Below, piece after piece: positions 26,804-35,236 of a stretch of 64,000 nucleotides of DNA. The translations under genes and the position numbers were made by a program. The DNA comes from Ignavibacteria bacterium (lineage in GTDB: Bacteria > Bacteroidota > Ignavibacteria > Tepidaquicellales > Tepidaquicellaceae), in NCBI GenBank assembly GCA_016929695.1, contig JAFGII010000051.1, positions 62,001 through 126,000 on the forward strand, given 5' to 3'. The notes under the pieces were generated by a model. It worked only from the letters and a program-made list of their open reading frames with translations. It ran no database searches and was not told the DNA's origin. Every line of letters starts with the position of its first letter. The first letter of the stretch is position 1.

Positions 26804-27226
26804 TTATTCGCCGAGGATGGTGATGAAGATTTTTCGGGAGCCGCCGCGGTTGCGGTGCTCGCAGAGGTAGATGCCCTGCCATGTGCCGAGGTTTAATCTG
26901 CCGTTTGTGACGGGGATGGTGAGGTTGCTACCGAGAATGGAAGATTTTATGTGTGAGGTCATATCGTCCGTGCCTTCGAATGTGTGCTCGAAGTAGTTTG
27001 CGTTTTCGGGAACAGCAATGTTGAAGTAGGTGTCAAAGTCGGTTCTTACGGTCGGGTCGGTGTTTTCATTTATTGTGAGTGAAGCAGAGGTGTGTTTTAT
27101 GAATATCTGGGCGACTCCTTTTTTGATATCCCTGATTTCGGGAACGGTGTCGAGGATTTCGTTTGTGATAATATGGAAGCCCCTTTTTCTTTGTGATAGC
27201 GTGATTTCTTTTTGAATGATTTTCAT
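26804..27226 (-). CDS. YjbQ family protein (UPF0047)
   Basis: 140 residues from ATG 27226; an ATG 27 bases further upstream is possible but adds residues (MLFVIYFRT) that the family lacks. Signature: 'RGFHIITNEI', 'IFIKHTSASLTINEN', 'FEGTDDMTSHIKSSILGS' and 'GTWQGIYLCEHRNRGGSRKI'. The conserved His, Glu and Arg line a phosphate-binding pocket. Members have been linked to thiamine phosphate synthase activity when overproduced; the true role is unsettled. It is monocistronic, downstream of nothing on its strand but the second TPR gene's promoter region. Confidence 0.88.
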   Translation of the reverse strand: MKIIQKEITLSQRKRGFHIITNEILDTVPEIRDIKKGVAQIFIKHTSASLTINENTDPTVRTDFDTYFNIAVPENANYFEHTFEGTDDMTSHIKSSILGSNLTIPVTNGRLNLGTWQGIYLCEHRNRGGSRKIFITILGE

Positions 27227-27335
27227 AGTACGAAAATAAATAACAAATAACAAAGAACATATTCAATAAAGAATAAAGAATTAATCCGTTACTCCTTAAA
27301 TTCTTTTCTAAATGACAAACTTTATCAATTAGATT

Positions 27336-27380
27336 GCGAAAGACGCGGAATAGCGGAATCTCACGGAATACAAACATTAC
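27336..27380 (+). repeat. 45-bp interspersed element, copy 3
   Basis: Core GCGGAATAGCGGAATCT, closing ATACAAACATTAC. Aligns without gaps to 7711-7755 (sub-units 9, 8, 9, 9, 10) and to 22812-22850. Confidence 0.6.
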
Positions 27381-27478
27381 GCATCGGGGAAACTGATGAT
27401 ACAAATTAGAATGACTTACACAGATTTATTTAGAAAAACAATTTGGTTTTGGATTGTCCGGATTATGAATTATTTATA

Positions 27479-28456
27479 TTATTTGCGTGGAAGGGATTTA
27501 CGGTATTTGACTAGGTATTCTTTTATCAGTTCGGAGGTTTCTCCCAACTTTATTGCCTTTTCAAGGTCTTTGCAGCCGTCTTTGATGTCGTTGCCGGACA
27601 TTATTTTTATTATTCCCCTGTTGGCATAGGCTTTTGCATAATTGCTGTTAATTTCAATTGCTTTGTTGTAATCATTAATTGCACCTTCATAATTCCTGTA
27701 ATAATATTTTGATGCTGCCCTGTTTACATACGCTTCGATATGGTCAGGTCTCAGTTCGATGGCTTTACTGAAATCGCTTATCGAGCCATCATAATTTTTC
27801 AGGTAATATCTCGAGATTCCCCTGTTATAATATGCTACGGTATAATCGGGCTTTAGTTCAATGGCTTTACTGTAATCTGCCTCGGCACCTGCATTGTTTT
27901 TAAATTTTGTTTTTGCTACTCCCCTGTTAATGTAGGCATCAGCAAGGTCGGGTTTCAAGTCAATAGCTTCGCTGAAATCGTCTATTGCACCTGAATAATT
28001 TCTTATATCGAATTTTGCATTTCCCCTGTTATAGTACGTTTCCGCAAAATCAGGATTTATTTCGATGGATTTACTGAAATCTTCAATCGCTCCTTTGTAA
28101 TCTCTGATTTCTGACTTTGTACTGCCCCTATTTATGTAGGCTTCGGCACAGGATGGATTTAATGCAATTGCTTTACCATAATCCGATATCGCTCCAGCAT
28201 AATCACCGAGTTCGGATTTTGCAAGCCCCCTATTAATATAAACATCCTTATCATCAGGATTCAATTCTATCGCTATGCAGTAATCTTTTATGGCACCGCG
28301 GTAATCTTTAAGTTCGTATTTTGCAAGTCCCCTGTCAATATATGCATCAGGTATGTCAGGACTTAATTCAATGGCTATGTTGTAATCATATATGGCACCT
28401 TTATAATCGCCGATGTTGTATTTTTCGTTTCCGCGCTTTATGTATTCTTGTCCCAT
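27479..28456 (-). CDS. Cytoplasmic TPR-repeat protein
   Basis: 325 residues made of about nine consecutive 34-residue tetratricopeptide repeats with consensus 'DY.GAI.DY.KAIEL.PD.A.AY.NRG.AK..L'. No signal peptide or membrane segment is present, and the repeats fill the protein, leaving only about 25 residues of C-terminal cap ('SELIKEYLVKYRKSLPRK'). The DNA has a matching 102-base periodicity. It should be a protein-binding scaffold; the partner is unknown. Compared with the TPR protein at 24665-25768 the repeats are more uniform, pointing to recent expansion. Confidence 0.85.
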   Translation of the reverse strand: MGQEYIKRGNEKYNIGDYKGAIYDYNIAIELSPDIPDAYIDRGLAKYELKDYRGAIKDYCIAIELNPDDKDVYINRGLAKSELGDYAGAISDYGKAIALNPSCAEAYINRGSTKSEIRDYKGAIEDFSKSIEINPDFAETYYNRGNAKFDIRNYSGAIDDFSEAIDLKPDLADAYINRGVAKTKFKNNAGAEADYSKAIELKPDYTVAYYNRGISRYYLKNYDGSISDFSKAIELRPDHIEAYVNRAASKYYYRNYEGAINDYNKAIEINSNYAKAYANRGIIKIMSGNDIKDGCKDLEKAIKLGETSELIKEYLVKYRKSLPRK

Positions 28457-28577
28457 TTGTACAAAGTTAAATGTTAAAGGTTAAATGTTAAATGGAAAAT
28501 TTTGAATTTACTCTCAAAGACCTTACGGACGCTGAGCATATTCAATATTAAATGAAAGACAAACAAAAAAGATGTAT

Positions 28578-28613
28578 TTTCTCATCCGATGAATAAGTTC
28601 ATTGGATGAGAAA
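28578..28613. repeat. Hairpin of the ACTCAnCCGATGA family, intergenic
   Basis: TTTCTCATCCGATGAA, loop TAAG, TTCATTGGATGAGAAA: 16 paired positions, one G-T. It lies 3 bases beyond the mnmE stop codon. On the mnmE strand it is not followed by a clear U-run, so its role as terminator is uncertain. Confidence 0.65.
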
Positions 28614-28615
28614 TT

Positions 28616-30040
28616 TCACTTTCCGATGCAAAAGTTCTCAAATATATGATTTAAAATTTCATCGTTTGTGAATTCGCCGGTGATTTCACCGAGTGACTGA
28701 ATTGCATTACGAAGGTCAAGTGAGATGAATTCACCCGACATTCCTTTATCTATGGATTCAATTGATTTTTCAAGTGATTCGATGATTTTTTCGAGGCAGA
28801 TTTTGTGGCGTGTATTCGTAAGTACAAGCAGACCTTTTTTATCAAGGTTAACTGAATAGCGGAATTTTTCCGTCATCTTGTTTTTTAAATTTTCAATGGT
28901 AGAGAGCTGGTAGATGGAAATACTGAGTGATTGAATGATTGAATGATTGAATGATTGGATAATTGGATGATTGGGTGAAAGGTCGGATTTGGAGAAGCAT
29001 AAAATACTTTTTTCAGGATTGAATTCCTTTTTGTAGTAATCAAGACTTTCTTTGATTTCTTCTTCAGAGCCGGTGCTGTCAATCAGATAGAGTATGAGGT
29101 CTGCTTCTTTAATTCTCTCATAAGTGCGCCTGACTCCCTCGGTTTCCAGTTCGTCGTAACTGAATCTCAGTCCCGCAGTATCTATCAGGTTAAACAATAT
29201 TCCGTTGATTACTATATTTTCCTGAATATAATCGCGCGTAGTACCGGGAATATTGCTTACGATAGCACGGTCAGAACTCAGAAGGAAATTAAACAGAGAA
29301 GATTTCCCGCTGTTAGGTCTGCCTGCAATGACGAGATTGATACCGTCGCGGATTACCTTGCCTGCTATGTAGGTCGAAATTATCTGCAGAAATTTTTCCT
29401 TTAATTCAATAATTTTCTTTCTCAGTTCTTCTTTCTTTACAAATTCGATATCCTCTTCTGCAAAGTCGAGTTCGAGTTCAACAAGAGAAATTACGTTTAC
29501 TAAATCTTTTCTGACACCTGAAATAAATTCCGAAAGTGAACCTTCGAGTTGTGCAATTGATGATTTATGCGCATCTTCGGTTTTCGATTTAATTAAATCG
29601 GCTACCGCCTCTGCCTGAGATAAGTCAAGTCTGCCGTTCAGGAATGCACGTTTAGTAAATTCACCGGGTTCAGCATGGCGGACACCCTTTGATAATATTA
29701 GACTCAAAATTTTACGTGTGTTCAATACTCCGCCATGTGAAGAGATTTCGACTATATCTTCACCCGTATATGAATTTGGTTTTTTGAAAATTGATATTAG
29801 AACCTCGTCAATCAGTTCTTCACCGTCGTATATATAACCGAAATGAATTGTATGGGAATTAACCTCTATGGTGCTAAAGGTTTTTTTACTCATCCGATGA
29901 GCTTTGTTCAGGGGATGAGTTTTTTTGAAAAATATTTTTTCTGTTACGGCAAATGCATCAGCACCGCTGATTCTGATGACGGAAATTGCGGATTCCGTTA
30001 ATGCAGTTGAAATTGCCGTTATTGTATCATTTAAATTCAT
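28616..30040 (-). CDS. mnmE: tRNA modification GTPase MnmE with embedded repeat elements
   Basis: A 474-residue GTPase that with MnmG modifies U34 of certain tRNAs. N-terminal folate domain starts 'NDTITAIST'; G domain has G1 'GRPNSGKS' (240-247), G2 'GTTRD' (266-270), G3 'DTAG' (287-290); the C-terminus is the family's 'FCIGK'. Three oddities: G4 is 'SKSD' (350-353) rather than NKxD; residues 356-371, between G4 and G5, are encoded exactly by six octamers of an otherwise intergenic repeat and read as 8-residue periods 'FNHSIIQS'; and residues 41-51 are encoded by a hairpin also found between genes. The frame is intact, so it is probably expressed. A permease gene ends 4 bases upstream. Confidence 0.93.
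   Translation of the reverse strand: MNLNDTITAISTALTESAISVIRISGADAFAVTEKIFFKKTHPLNKAHRMSKKTFSTIEVNSHTIHFGYIYDGEELIDEVLISIFKKPNSYTGEDIVEISSHGGVLNTRKILSLILSKGVRHAEPGEFTKRAFLNGRLDLSQAEAVADLIKSKTEDAHKSSIAQLEGSLSEFISGVRKDLVNVISLVELELDFAEEDIEFVKKEELRKKIIELKEKFLQIISTYIAGKVIRDGINLVIAGRPNSGKSSLFNFLLSSDRAIVSNIPGTTRDYIQENIVINGILFNLIDTAGLRFSYDELETEGVRRTYERIKEADLILYLIDSTGSEEEIKESLDYYKKEFNPEKSILCFSKSDLSPNHPIIQSFNHSIIQSLSISIYQLSTIENLKNKMTEKFRYSVNLDKKGLLVLTNTRHKICLEKIIESLEKSIESIDKGMSGEFISLDLRNAIQSLGEITGEFTNDEILNHIFENFCIGK
28928..28975. repeat. Octamer array inside mnmE
   Basis: Six exact 8-base units (TGATTGAA three times, TGATTGGA, TAATTGGA, TGATTGGG). Total 48 bases, 16 codons of mnmE (residues 356-371). 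Same family as 53275-53330 and 58024-58087. Confidence 0.85.
29888..29920. repeat. Hairpin of the ACTCAnCCGATGA family inside mnmE
   Basis: ACTCATCC (29888-29895) pairs with GGATGAGT (29913-29920); left side shares ACTCATCCGATGA with 28580-28592. 33 bases, 11 codons (residues 41-51), flanked on both sides by T runs on the plus strand. Confidence 0.75.
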
Positions 30041-30044
30041 AAAT

Positions 30045-31037
30045 TTATTCCTGTTTATTTCTTAGAATAAGCCAGATAAAAATAGGAGCACCAATAAATG
30101 AAATTACTATACCCGCGGGAAGCTCAGAGGGTAATATAATCAGTCTTGAAACTGTATCCGCGAACACCATCAGCAACGCTCCGAGAATTATACTGCACGG
30201 AATGGCATACCTGTAATCCTGTCCTACAAGCATTTTTGAAATATTGGGAACAATCAATCCGACGAAAGATACTATACCTGCAACAGCCACTGCTGATGCA
30301 GCAAGCAATGACGCGATAATTATGGATAATCTTTGCACGAGTTTTAAATTCAATCCGAGCGATACGGCAAGTTCTTCACCGAGCGAAAGTATATTTAGTT
30401 CTTTCGCCATAAAAACCGCAGCGGTAAGACCTATTAACGCAAAAACGGAAGTCATATAAAATTCATCCCAGCCTCTTCCCGCAAGTCCGCCGCTGAGCCA
30501 GAAAAGAATCTGTGAAACATTTTTTCCCGCTACAATAAGCAGAAATCCGTTTATCGAAGATAAAAATGCATTTATGGCAATACCTGCCAAGATGATTTTA
30601 TTTGAATGTATAAAATTAGTATATTTATAGTTTAAACCCTTGGCTAAGATGAAAACGATTAAGGTAGCGGATATTGCAAACACAAAAGATACAGGTGTAA
30701 CCAAATAAAACGGAATGGAAGAAGAGAAAATAAAAATTAAAATCGCACCGAGTCCTGCTCCTGAAGATATTCCGAGCAGACCGGGTTCGGCAAGATTATT
30801 TTTTAAAAGCGACTGCAGTATAATTCCCGAGCACGCAAGCGAAGCACCTACAAGCACTGCATTAAGAACTCTCGGCAGACGTATTTCATATATGATTTTA
30901 CGGTACACTTCATTTTCGGAAGCAAAATATCTGAAAATTTCAGAGACAGGTATATTCACACTGCCAATTAAGACAGATACAAATATACTTGCAAGCAAAA
31001 TAAAAAAAAGCGATATTAGTAACAGTTTTTTCTTCAA
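30045..31037 (-). CDS. FecCD-family ABC transporter permease
   Basis: A 330-residue permease with about ten membrane segments, of the BtuC/FhuB type that takes up Fe-siderophores, haem or cobalamin. Landmarks: 'RLPRVLNAVLVGASLACSG' and 'LQSLLKNNLAEPGLLGISSG' near residues 55-95, and 'GIVSFVGLIVPNISKML' then 'LPAGIVISFIGAPIFIWLI' at the C-terminus. No ATPase or binding-protein gene lies next to it in the window; downstream is mnmE, 4 bases away. The partner genes must be elsewhere, or it shares an ATPase. The transported compound cannot be told. Confidence 0.88.
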   Translation of the reverse strand: MKKKLLLISLFFILLASIFVSVLIGSVNIPVSEIFRYFASENEVYRKIIYEIRLPRVLNAVLVGASLACSGIILQSLLKNNLAEPGLLGISSGAGLGAILIFIFSSSIPFYLVTPVSFVFAISATLIVFILAKGLNYKYTNFIHSNKIILAGIAINAFLSSINGFLLIVAGKNVSQILFWLSGGLAGRGWDEFYMTSVFALIGLTAAVFMAKELNILSLGEELAVSLGLNLKLVQRLSIIIASLLAASAVAVAGIVSFVGLIVPNISKMLVGQDYRYAIPCSIILGALLMVFADTVSRLIILPSELPAGIVISFIGAPIFIWLILRNKQE

Positions 31038-31081
31038 TATGAGAATTTTTTGTAAATTAAATCTGTATTATTTAATTTGTA

Positions 31082-32299
31082 ATGAATAAATTCGGTTCTT
31101 TTAAAATAAAAATTATTCTTGTAACATGCGGCGTTGTGTTCGCTCTGCTGGTTCTTTATTTTACACAGGTAATCGTGGACAGTATAAGAGACAGAGAAAC
31201 ACAGGTTGCTCAGTTGTACGCAAATTCAATTGAATACATAGCAAATGACACCTCAAATATATCAGGAGAATATGCATTTATATTCAACGAAATAATTTTA
31301 CAGATTAATTTTCCTGTCATAGCAACCGATAAGGATTACAGCAAGGTTGATTTTTTCAGAAATGTTGATATTGACACTACACTGCCAAAGAGTGAAATTA
31401 GTAAAATCCTGATTGAAAAAGCAAAAGCTTTTGCCGATTTAAGACCTCCTATAAAAGTTTCTTTTAAAGATTCAGTTATATTAAATCTTGTTCATTACGG
31501 TGATTCGGATTTGATTACGCAACTGAAATTACTTCCCTACATCGAACTCATTATAGGATTTATTTTTATTATGATGGGTTACATAGGTTTCTCATACGTT
31601 AAGAAACACGAGCAGAGCAGTTTATGGGTAGGGCTGACGAGGGAGACGGCACATCAACTCGGAACACCACTTTCATCACTTATGGGCTGGATTGAAATTC
31701 TGAAAAATGAAAATAACGACCCGGAGACCATAAAGGAAATCCAGAACGAGATTGAGAATGACACAATCAGGTTAAATAAAATTGCAAACAGATTTTCAAA
31801 AATAGGCTCCAGACCGAAACTGGAAGAGGAGAATGTTACATCCTTAATTAAGAATGTATGTTCATATCTTGAACGCCGTATTCCCAATCTTATCGGAAAA
31901 GACGGGAAAGTAACGAAAAAAATCTCCATAGACATAAATGCACCCGAAGTGATTAAAGCAAAAATAAACAAAGACCTGTTTGAATGGGTTTTAGAAAACA
32001 TGCTGAAAAATTCTTTCGACGCAATTACGCAGAACAGCGGAATAATTAATTTTAATATATATTCAAACGAAAAAGACGTAATAATAGAATTAACAGACAC
32101 GGGAAAAGGAATAGACAAAAAAGCAAAAAATGACATATTCAGACCGGGATACTCAACGAAAAAAAGAGGTTGGGGTCTCGGACTGACTCTTGCAAAAAGA
32201 ATCATAGAAGATTATCACAAAGGAAAACTTACATTACTTGAATCTTCTCCTGATAAAGGAACTACATTCCGTATTAAATTAAAGAAAACGAATGTCTGA
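31082..32299 (+). CDS. Sensor histidine kinase
   Basis: A 405-residue membrane kinase. Two membrane segments (about residues 9-31 and 153-172) enclose a periplasmic sensor of about 120 residues. No HAMP domain is evident. The phosphoacceptor is His191 in 'RETAHQLGTPLSSL'. ATP-binding boxes: N 'ENMLKNSFDAI', G1 'LTDTGKGID', F 'FRPGYSTK' and G2 'GWGLGLTLAKRI'. It belongs to the group with an atypical 'HQLGTP' H-box that is common in Bacteroidota. No response regulator is adjacent; the following GT39-like gene overlaps by 8 bases, so signal or regulation may concern the envelope (inference). Confidence 0.88.
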   Translation: MNKFGSFKIKIILVTCGVVFALLVLYFTQVIVDSIRDRETQVAQLYANSIEYIANDTSNISGEYAFIFNEIILQINFPVIATDKDYSKVDFFRNVDIDTTLPKSEISKILIEKAKAFADLRPPIKVSFKDSVILNLVHYGDSDLITQLKLLPYIELIIGFIFIMMGYIGFSYVKKHEQSSLWVGLTRETAHQLGTPLSSLMGWIEILKNENNDPETIKEIQNEIENDTIRLNKIANRFSKIGSRPKLEEENVTSLIKNVCSYLERRIPNLIGKDGKVTKKISIDINAPEVIKAKINKDLFEWVLENMLKNSFDAITQNSGIINFNIYSNEKDVIIELTDTGKGIDKKAKNDIFRPGYSTKKRGWGLGLTLAKRIIEDYHKGKLTLLESSPDKGTTFRIKLKKTNV

Positions 32300-34592
32300 C
32301 TGGAAACCGAATAAAAATTCAGTACTTGATATTTTCAGATATCACCGTATAAAAAATTTTATTCTGAAAGGTTTTTACAATGATATTATTTCAATATTAT
32401 TTCTGCTGCTTCTCAAATTTCTTTTCCAGTATTCAATTTTAGCAAACGGCTACAGATGGCTGTCAGCGGATGATTTCTGCCGCGCGGTCATTTCTTTTAA
32501 CTGGATTAATGACCCTAAAATTTATTCCGGAGTATGGCTGTCCTTTCATTTCTGGTTCACGGGATTTATGATACTTTTCATCAAGGATATTATCACGGCA
32601 GCAACAACTTTAAATTTTATTTTCTCCGCGATAACTCTGATTTATTTTTACAAAATAATTTTAATTACAACTGACAGAAAAACTGCATTCTGGTCGGCAA
32701 TAATATTTTCGATATTCCCGTTTCAGGTTTGGCTGAGCCTTTCGGGTTTACCTGAATCTGCTATGTTCTTTTTTGTAACGGCTGGCGCCTATTATCTTAT
32801 TAAATGGCGGCAGGTAAATAAGAATTATTATCTGCTTTTGAGTGCTGTATTTCTGATGCTGTCAAACGGATTCAGGTATGAAGGATGGTTTTTCAGTATG
32901 ACTTTGGTTCTGATGGTAATCTATTACGGCTTTAAAGAAAAGAAAACTTACAAAGATATTCTTTCTAATACTTTAATTGCATCTGTAAGTTTTATTTCGA
33001 TTTTTTGGTGGCTGCTGCAGAATTATCTTGATTTCAATGACCCGTTATTTTTCCTAAAAGAAACTGCAAGAATTTATGAAGATTACAGAAATGTCGGGAT
33101 AATGCAGAGATTAATTCAGTACCCCGCTTTCATTTTTTACATAGCACCGTTAACCGCCATTTTCTCTCTGAAGATTTTATATAAAACCTTCCGCTCGGTT
33201 GAGACAGATTTCAAGAAAATTTTTATTATTTACAATCTAGCAGAAATCGGGCTTCTTATATTTCAGGGACTTGCCGGAACGGGCGGTACAAATATGATTT
33301 CAAGGTATGTGGTAATAAACTGTATTTTGTTAATTCCTGTTTCGGTTGAACAGTATTTCAGATTCAGGAAATATATTGCGATATTTTTAATCGCTGTTAC
33401 CTCGTTGATTTATATTATCTGGAGTTACAATTTTCCGCAGCCGTTTCGTGATGACACTTTTGAAGTCGGATATATGCTCAGACATATGTTCGAAAAAGAA
33501 AACGGCAAGGATTCGTCAAAAGTATATTTTGAAGAAGTAACAGGTTTCTATGATGTATTTGCAGTTCAGGCACTGTCCAATGACCCGTCGAGATTTGTTC
33601 TCGGTCACCTTCCCGATTTAACACAGGTCTCAAAGAAAATAAAATCAAAAGAAAAAATTTCCGGGGAAGAACTGAACATCCTTGATATTCTTTCCTTTAT
33701 GGAAAAAAATTATATTAATACCGCAGTCGTAAAAAGCGAGACCTACAGGGAGAAATTAAAAAAGATTTCCTTAAGGGATGAAGAAATCGGAGATTATAAG
33801 ATTTTTTATTTTCAGGACAGGGAATCGAATGTTAATGACTCGACACTGGAAGTTTTTGCAAAAAACGTGATTTCTTTAAAAGAAAATCCCGACTTGCTTA
33901 ACTTCGAGAGAATGCTGACTGTTGATGAAATCAAAATTGACAATTCGAATTTCGGAATTAACCCGCAAACGGTAACCGTTGACTGGAGAGCCGTCAACGA
34001 GGGACTTATAGACAGTCTTGAATATGATGAATTTGAATTTGACAGGTATCAGGCAGTGCTGGAACTCCGTATCCCCGAAAATGACTCTGTAATTCACAGT
34101 GAGTTTAAAAGAATTTTTTCCGACAGAAATATTGAGGATTTAATTGAAATCAACCGAATAAGAACAATAATAATAATCAAACCTTTTGCTTTGCTTCAAT
34201 ATTCATTAAAGAAACTTACAGTACCTTTTGAAAGCGGAGCTTATAATTTAGTGCTGAAACTCCGCGACAACAAATATGAAAAAGATATGATACTTTACAG
34301 GGGAGATTCTTTATATAAAATATCATCACCGGTCAGACAGGACACCCTTGTTAAAGGTATTGATACTACAAAAATCAAACAGGAAATTCCGAAGTCGAAA
34401 AAAGACACACTGATAAACTATTTTAATATCGGCAGTATCCTTGCTATGTTTCCCAATGCCGATATTCCGCAAATGATGCTGAAAGGAAACGTAAATATAC
34501 AAAAAATGCTTCTTGCAAACGGTTTAAGAATATTATTCTCACAAAGGCATCAGGGGGATTACTTCCTGAATTTTATATTCTCGTCGTTTTAG
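32292..34592 (+). CDS. GT39-like membrane glycosyltransferase with C-terminal soluble domain
   Basis: A 766-residue protein. Residues 1-390 contain about ten hydrophobic segments, with an acidic pair in the first loop ('RWLSADDFCRAV') as in the dolichyl-phosphate-mannose protein mannosyltransferase/ArnT superfamily, and 'LSGLPESAMFFFVTAGAY', 'SNGFRYEGWFFSM' typical of it. The remaining about 375 residues are soluble, mixed alpha/beta, with no family recognised. It probably moves a sugar from a lipid carrier to a protein or lipid on the outer face of the inner membrane. The start lies 8 bases inside the kinase gene. A decayed gene follows. Confidence 0.7.
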   Translation: MSDWKPNKNSVLDIFRYHRIKNFILKGFYNDIISILFLLLLKFLFQYSILANGYRWLSADDFCRAVISFNWINDPKIYSGVWLSFHFWFTGFMILFIKDIITAATTLNFIFSAITLIYFYKIILITTDRKTAFWSAIIFSIFPFQVWLSLSGLPESAMFFFVTAGAYYLIKWRQVNKNYYLLLSAVFLMLSNGFRYEGWFFSMTLVLMVIYYGFKEKKTYKDILSNTLIASVSFISIFWWLLQNYLDFNDPLFFLKETARIYEDYRNVGIMQRLIQYPAFIFYIAPLTAIFSLKILYKTFRSVETDFKKIFIIYNLAEIGLLIFQGLAGTGGTNMISRYVVINCILLIPVSVEQYFRFRKYIAIFLIAVTSLIYIIWSYNFPQPFRDDTFEVGYMLRHMFEKENGKDSSKVYFEEVTGFYDVFAVQALSNDPSRFVLGHLPDLTQVSKKIKSKEKISGEELNILDILSFMEKNYINTAVVKSETYREKLKKISLRDEEIGDYKIFYFQDRESNVNDSTLEVFAKNVISLKENPDLLNFERMLTVDEIKIDNSNFGINPQTVTVDWRAVNEGLIDSLEYDEFEFDRYQAVLELRIPENDSVIHSEFKRIFSDRNIEDLIEINRIRTIIIIKPFALLQYSLKKLTVPFESGAYNLVLKLRDNKYEKDMILYRGDSLYKISSPVRQDTLVKGIDTTKIKQEIPKSKKDTLINYFNIGSILAMFPNADIPQMMLKGNVNIQKMLLANGLRILFSQRHQGDYFLNFIFSSF

Positions 34593-34684
34593 ATTATTTT
34601 TAAAATAATATAAATATTATATAGCAGAAGATTTAATCTCATAAGTAAAAAGAAAAAACATCGGAATTAACCGATAAAATTTAA

Positions 34685-35080
34685 GAATTAAAAAACGATA
34701 TTTGGGGTGATGAGGTGCGCGATATACAGAAAGAATTCAGGGTATCAGGATAGGAAAAAATCAAATCCGTTCTTGGAAATATAAATAATATAGTGGAACC
34801 GATAAAATAATCCGGTTTTGAACTGGAAGGTCTCGGAATTGCTCTTTATTAATCTCCGGTGATTATCTCATCTTTCGGATTTCAGGAGAAAATCACAACG
34901 GAACAAAGGGAAACGCTCCTCTCGGAAGTGTCGGACAGCAAACTTCCGAAAATTATTTTCCGTTGTCTGTTTAAGGCAAGCGATTTTTTTGACGCAACTA
35001 AATTTTCGGAATATAAACTCGATACAGTAAATATTACTTTCGGATTAACTCCCAGAATCAATATGATGTTCAGAAAGTAG
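34685..35080 (+). pseudogene. Decayed gene with three in-frame stops
   Basis: One frame reads as protein-like sequence interrupted at TAG 34751, TAA 34808 and TAA 34850: 'DIWGDEVRDIQKEFRVSG', 'EKIKSVLGNINNIVEPIK', 'SGFELEGLGIALY', then an open 76-codon stretch ending 'YKLDTVNITFGLTPRINMMF' and a TAG. A GTG at 34859 could start a 73-residue protein, but the continuity across the stops in one frame argues for decay of a longer gene. Protein family not recognised. Confidence 0.5.
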
Positions 35081-35163
35081 AAAGTTTGTAATGAATAATT
35101 ATTGAATTTGTTATCCCTACGACTTCTGAGACTGTGTGAAAATTATAAACAAAGTCTTTCATC

Positions 35164-35236
35164 ATTCCCGCGAGTGAGGGAATTTATTACTTAAGATTGT
35201 TTTTTTTCTGGATTCCTGTTATGACAAGCCGGAATC
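35164..35236. repeat. Palindromic element with ATTCCC/GGGAAT arms
   Basis: Hairpin ATTCCC...GGGAAT (35164-35183) followed by GATTCC...GGAATC (35211-35236). It resembles the widespread 'CATTCCCGCG..GGGAAT' type of intergenic palindrome found in many bacteria. Confidence 0.5.

Noticed and set aside
27479-28456. 102-base tandem DNA repeat as a separate repeat element
   Set aside because: The period is that of the 34-residue TPR units of the encoded protein.
28928-28975. Assembly artefact in mnmE
   Set aside because: The array is exactly 48 bases, keeps the frame, and G3 and C-terminal motifs on both sides are intact; an error would be unlikely to do this, although reads were not available.
34859-35080. 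73-residue gene starting at GTG
   Set aside because: The same frame reads as protein upstream through three stop codons, so a decayed longer gene explains it better than a new small gene.
35211-35236. Insertion sequence end or attachment site
   Set aside because: No transposase, integrase or direct repeats are near; only a palindrome is visible.
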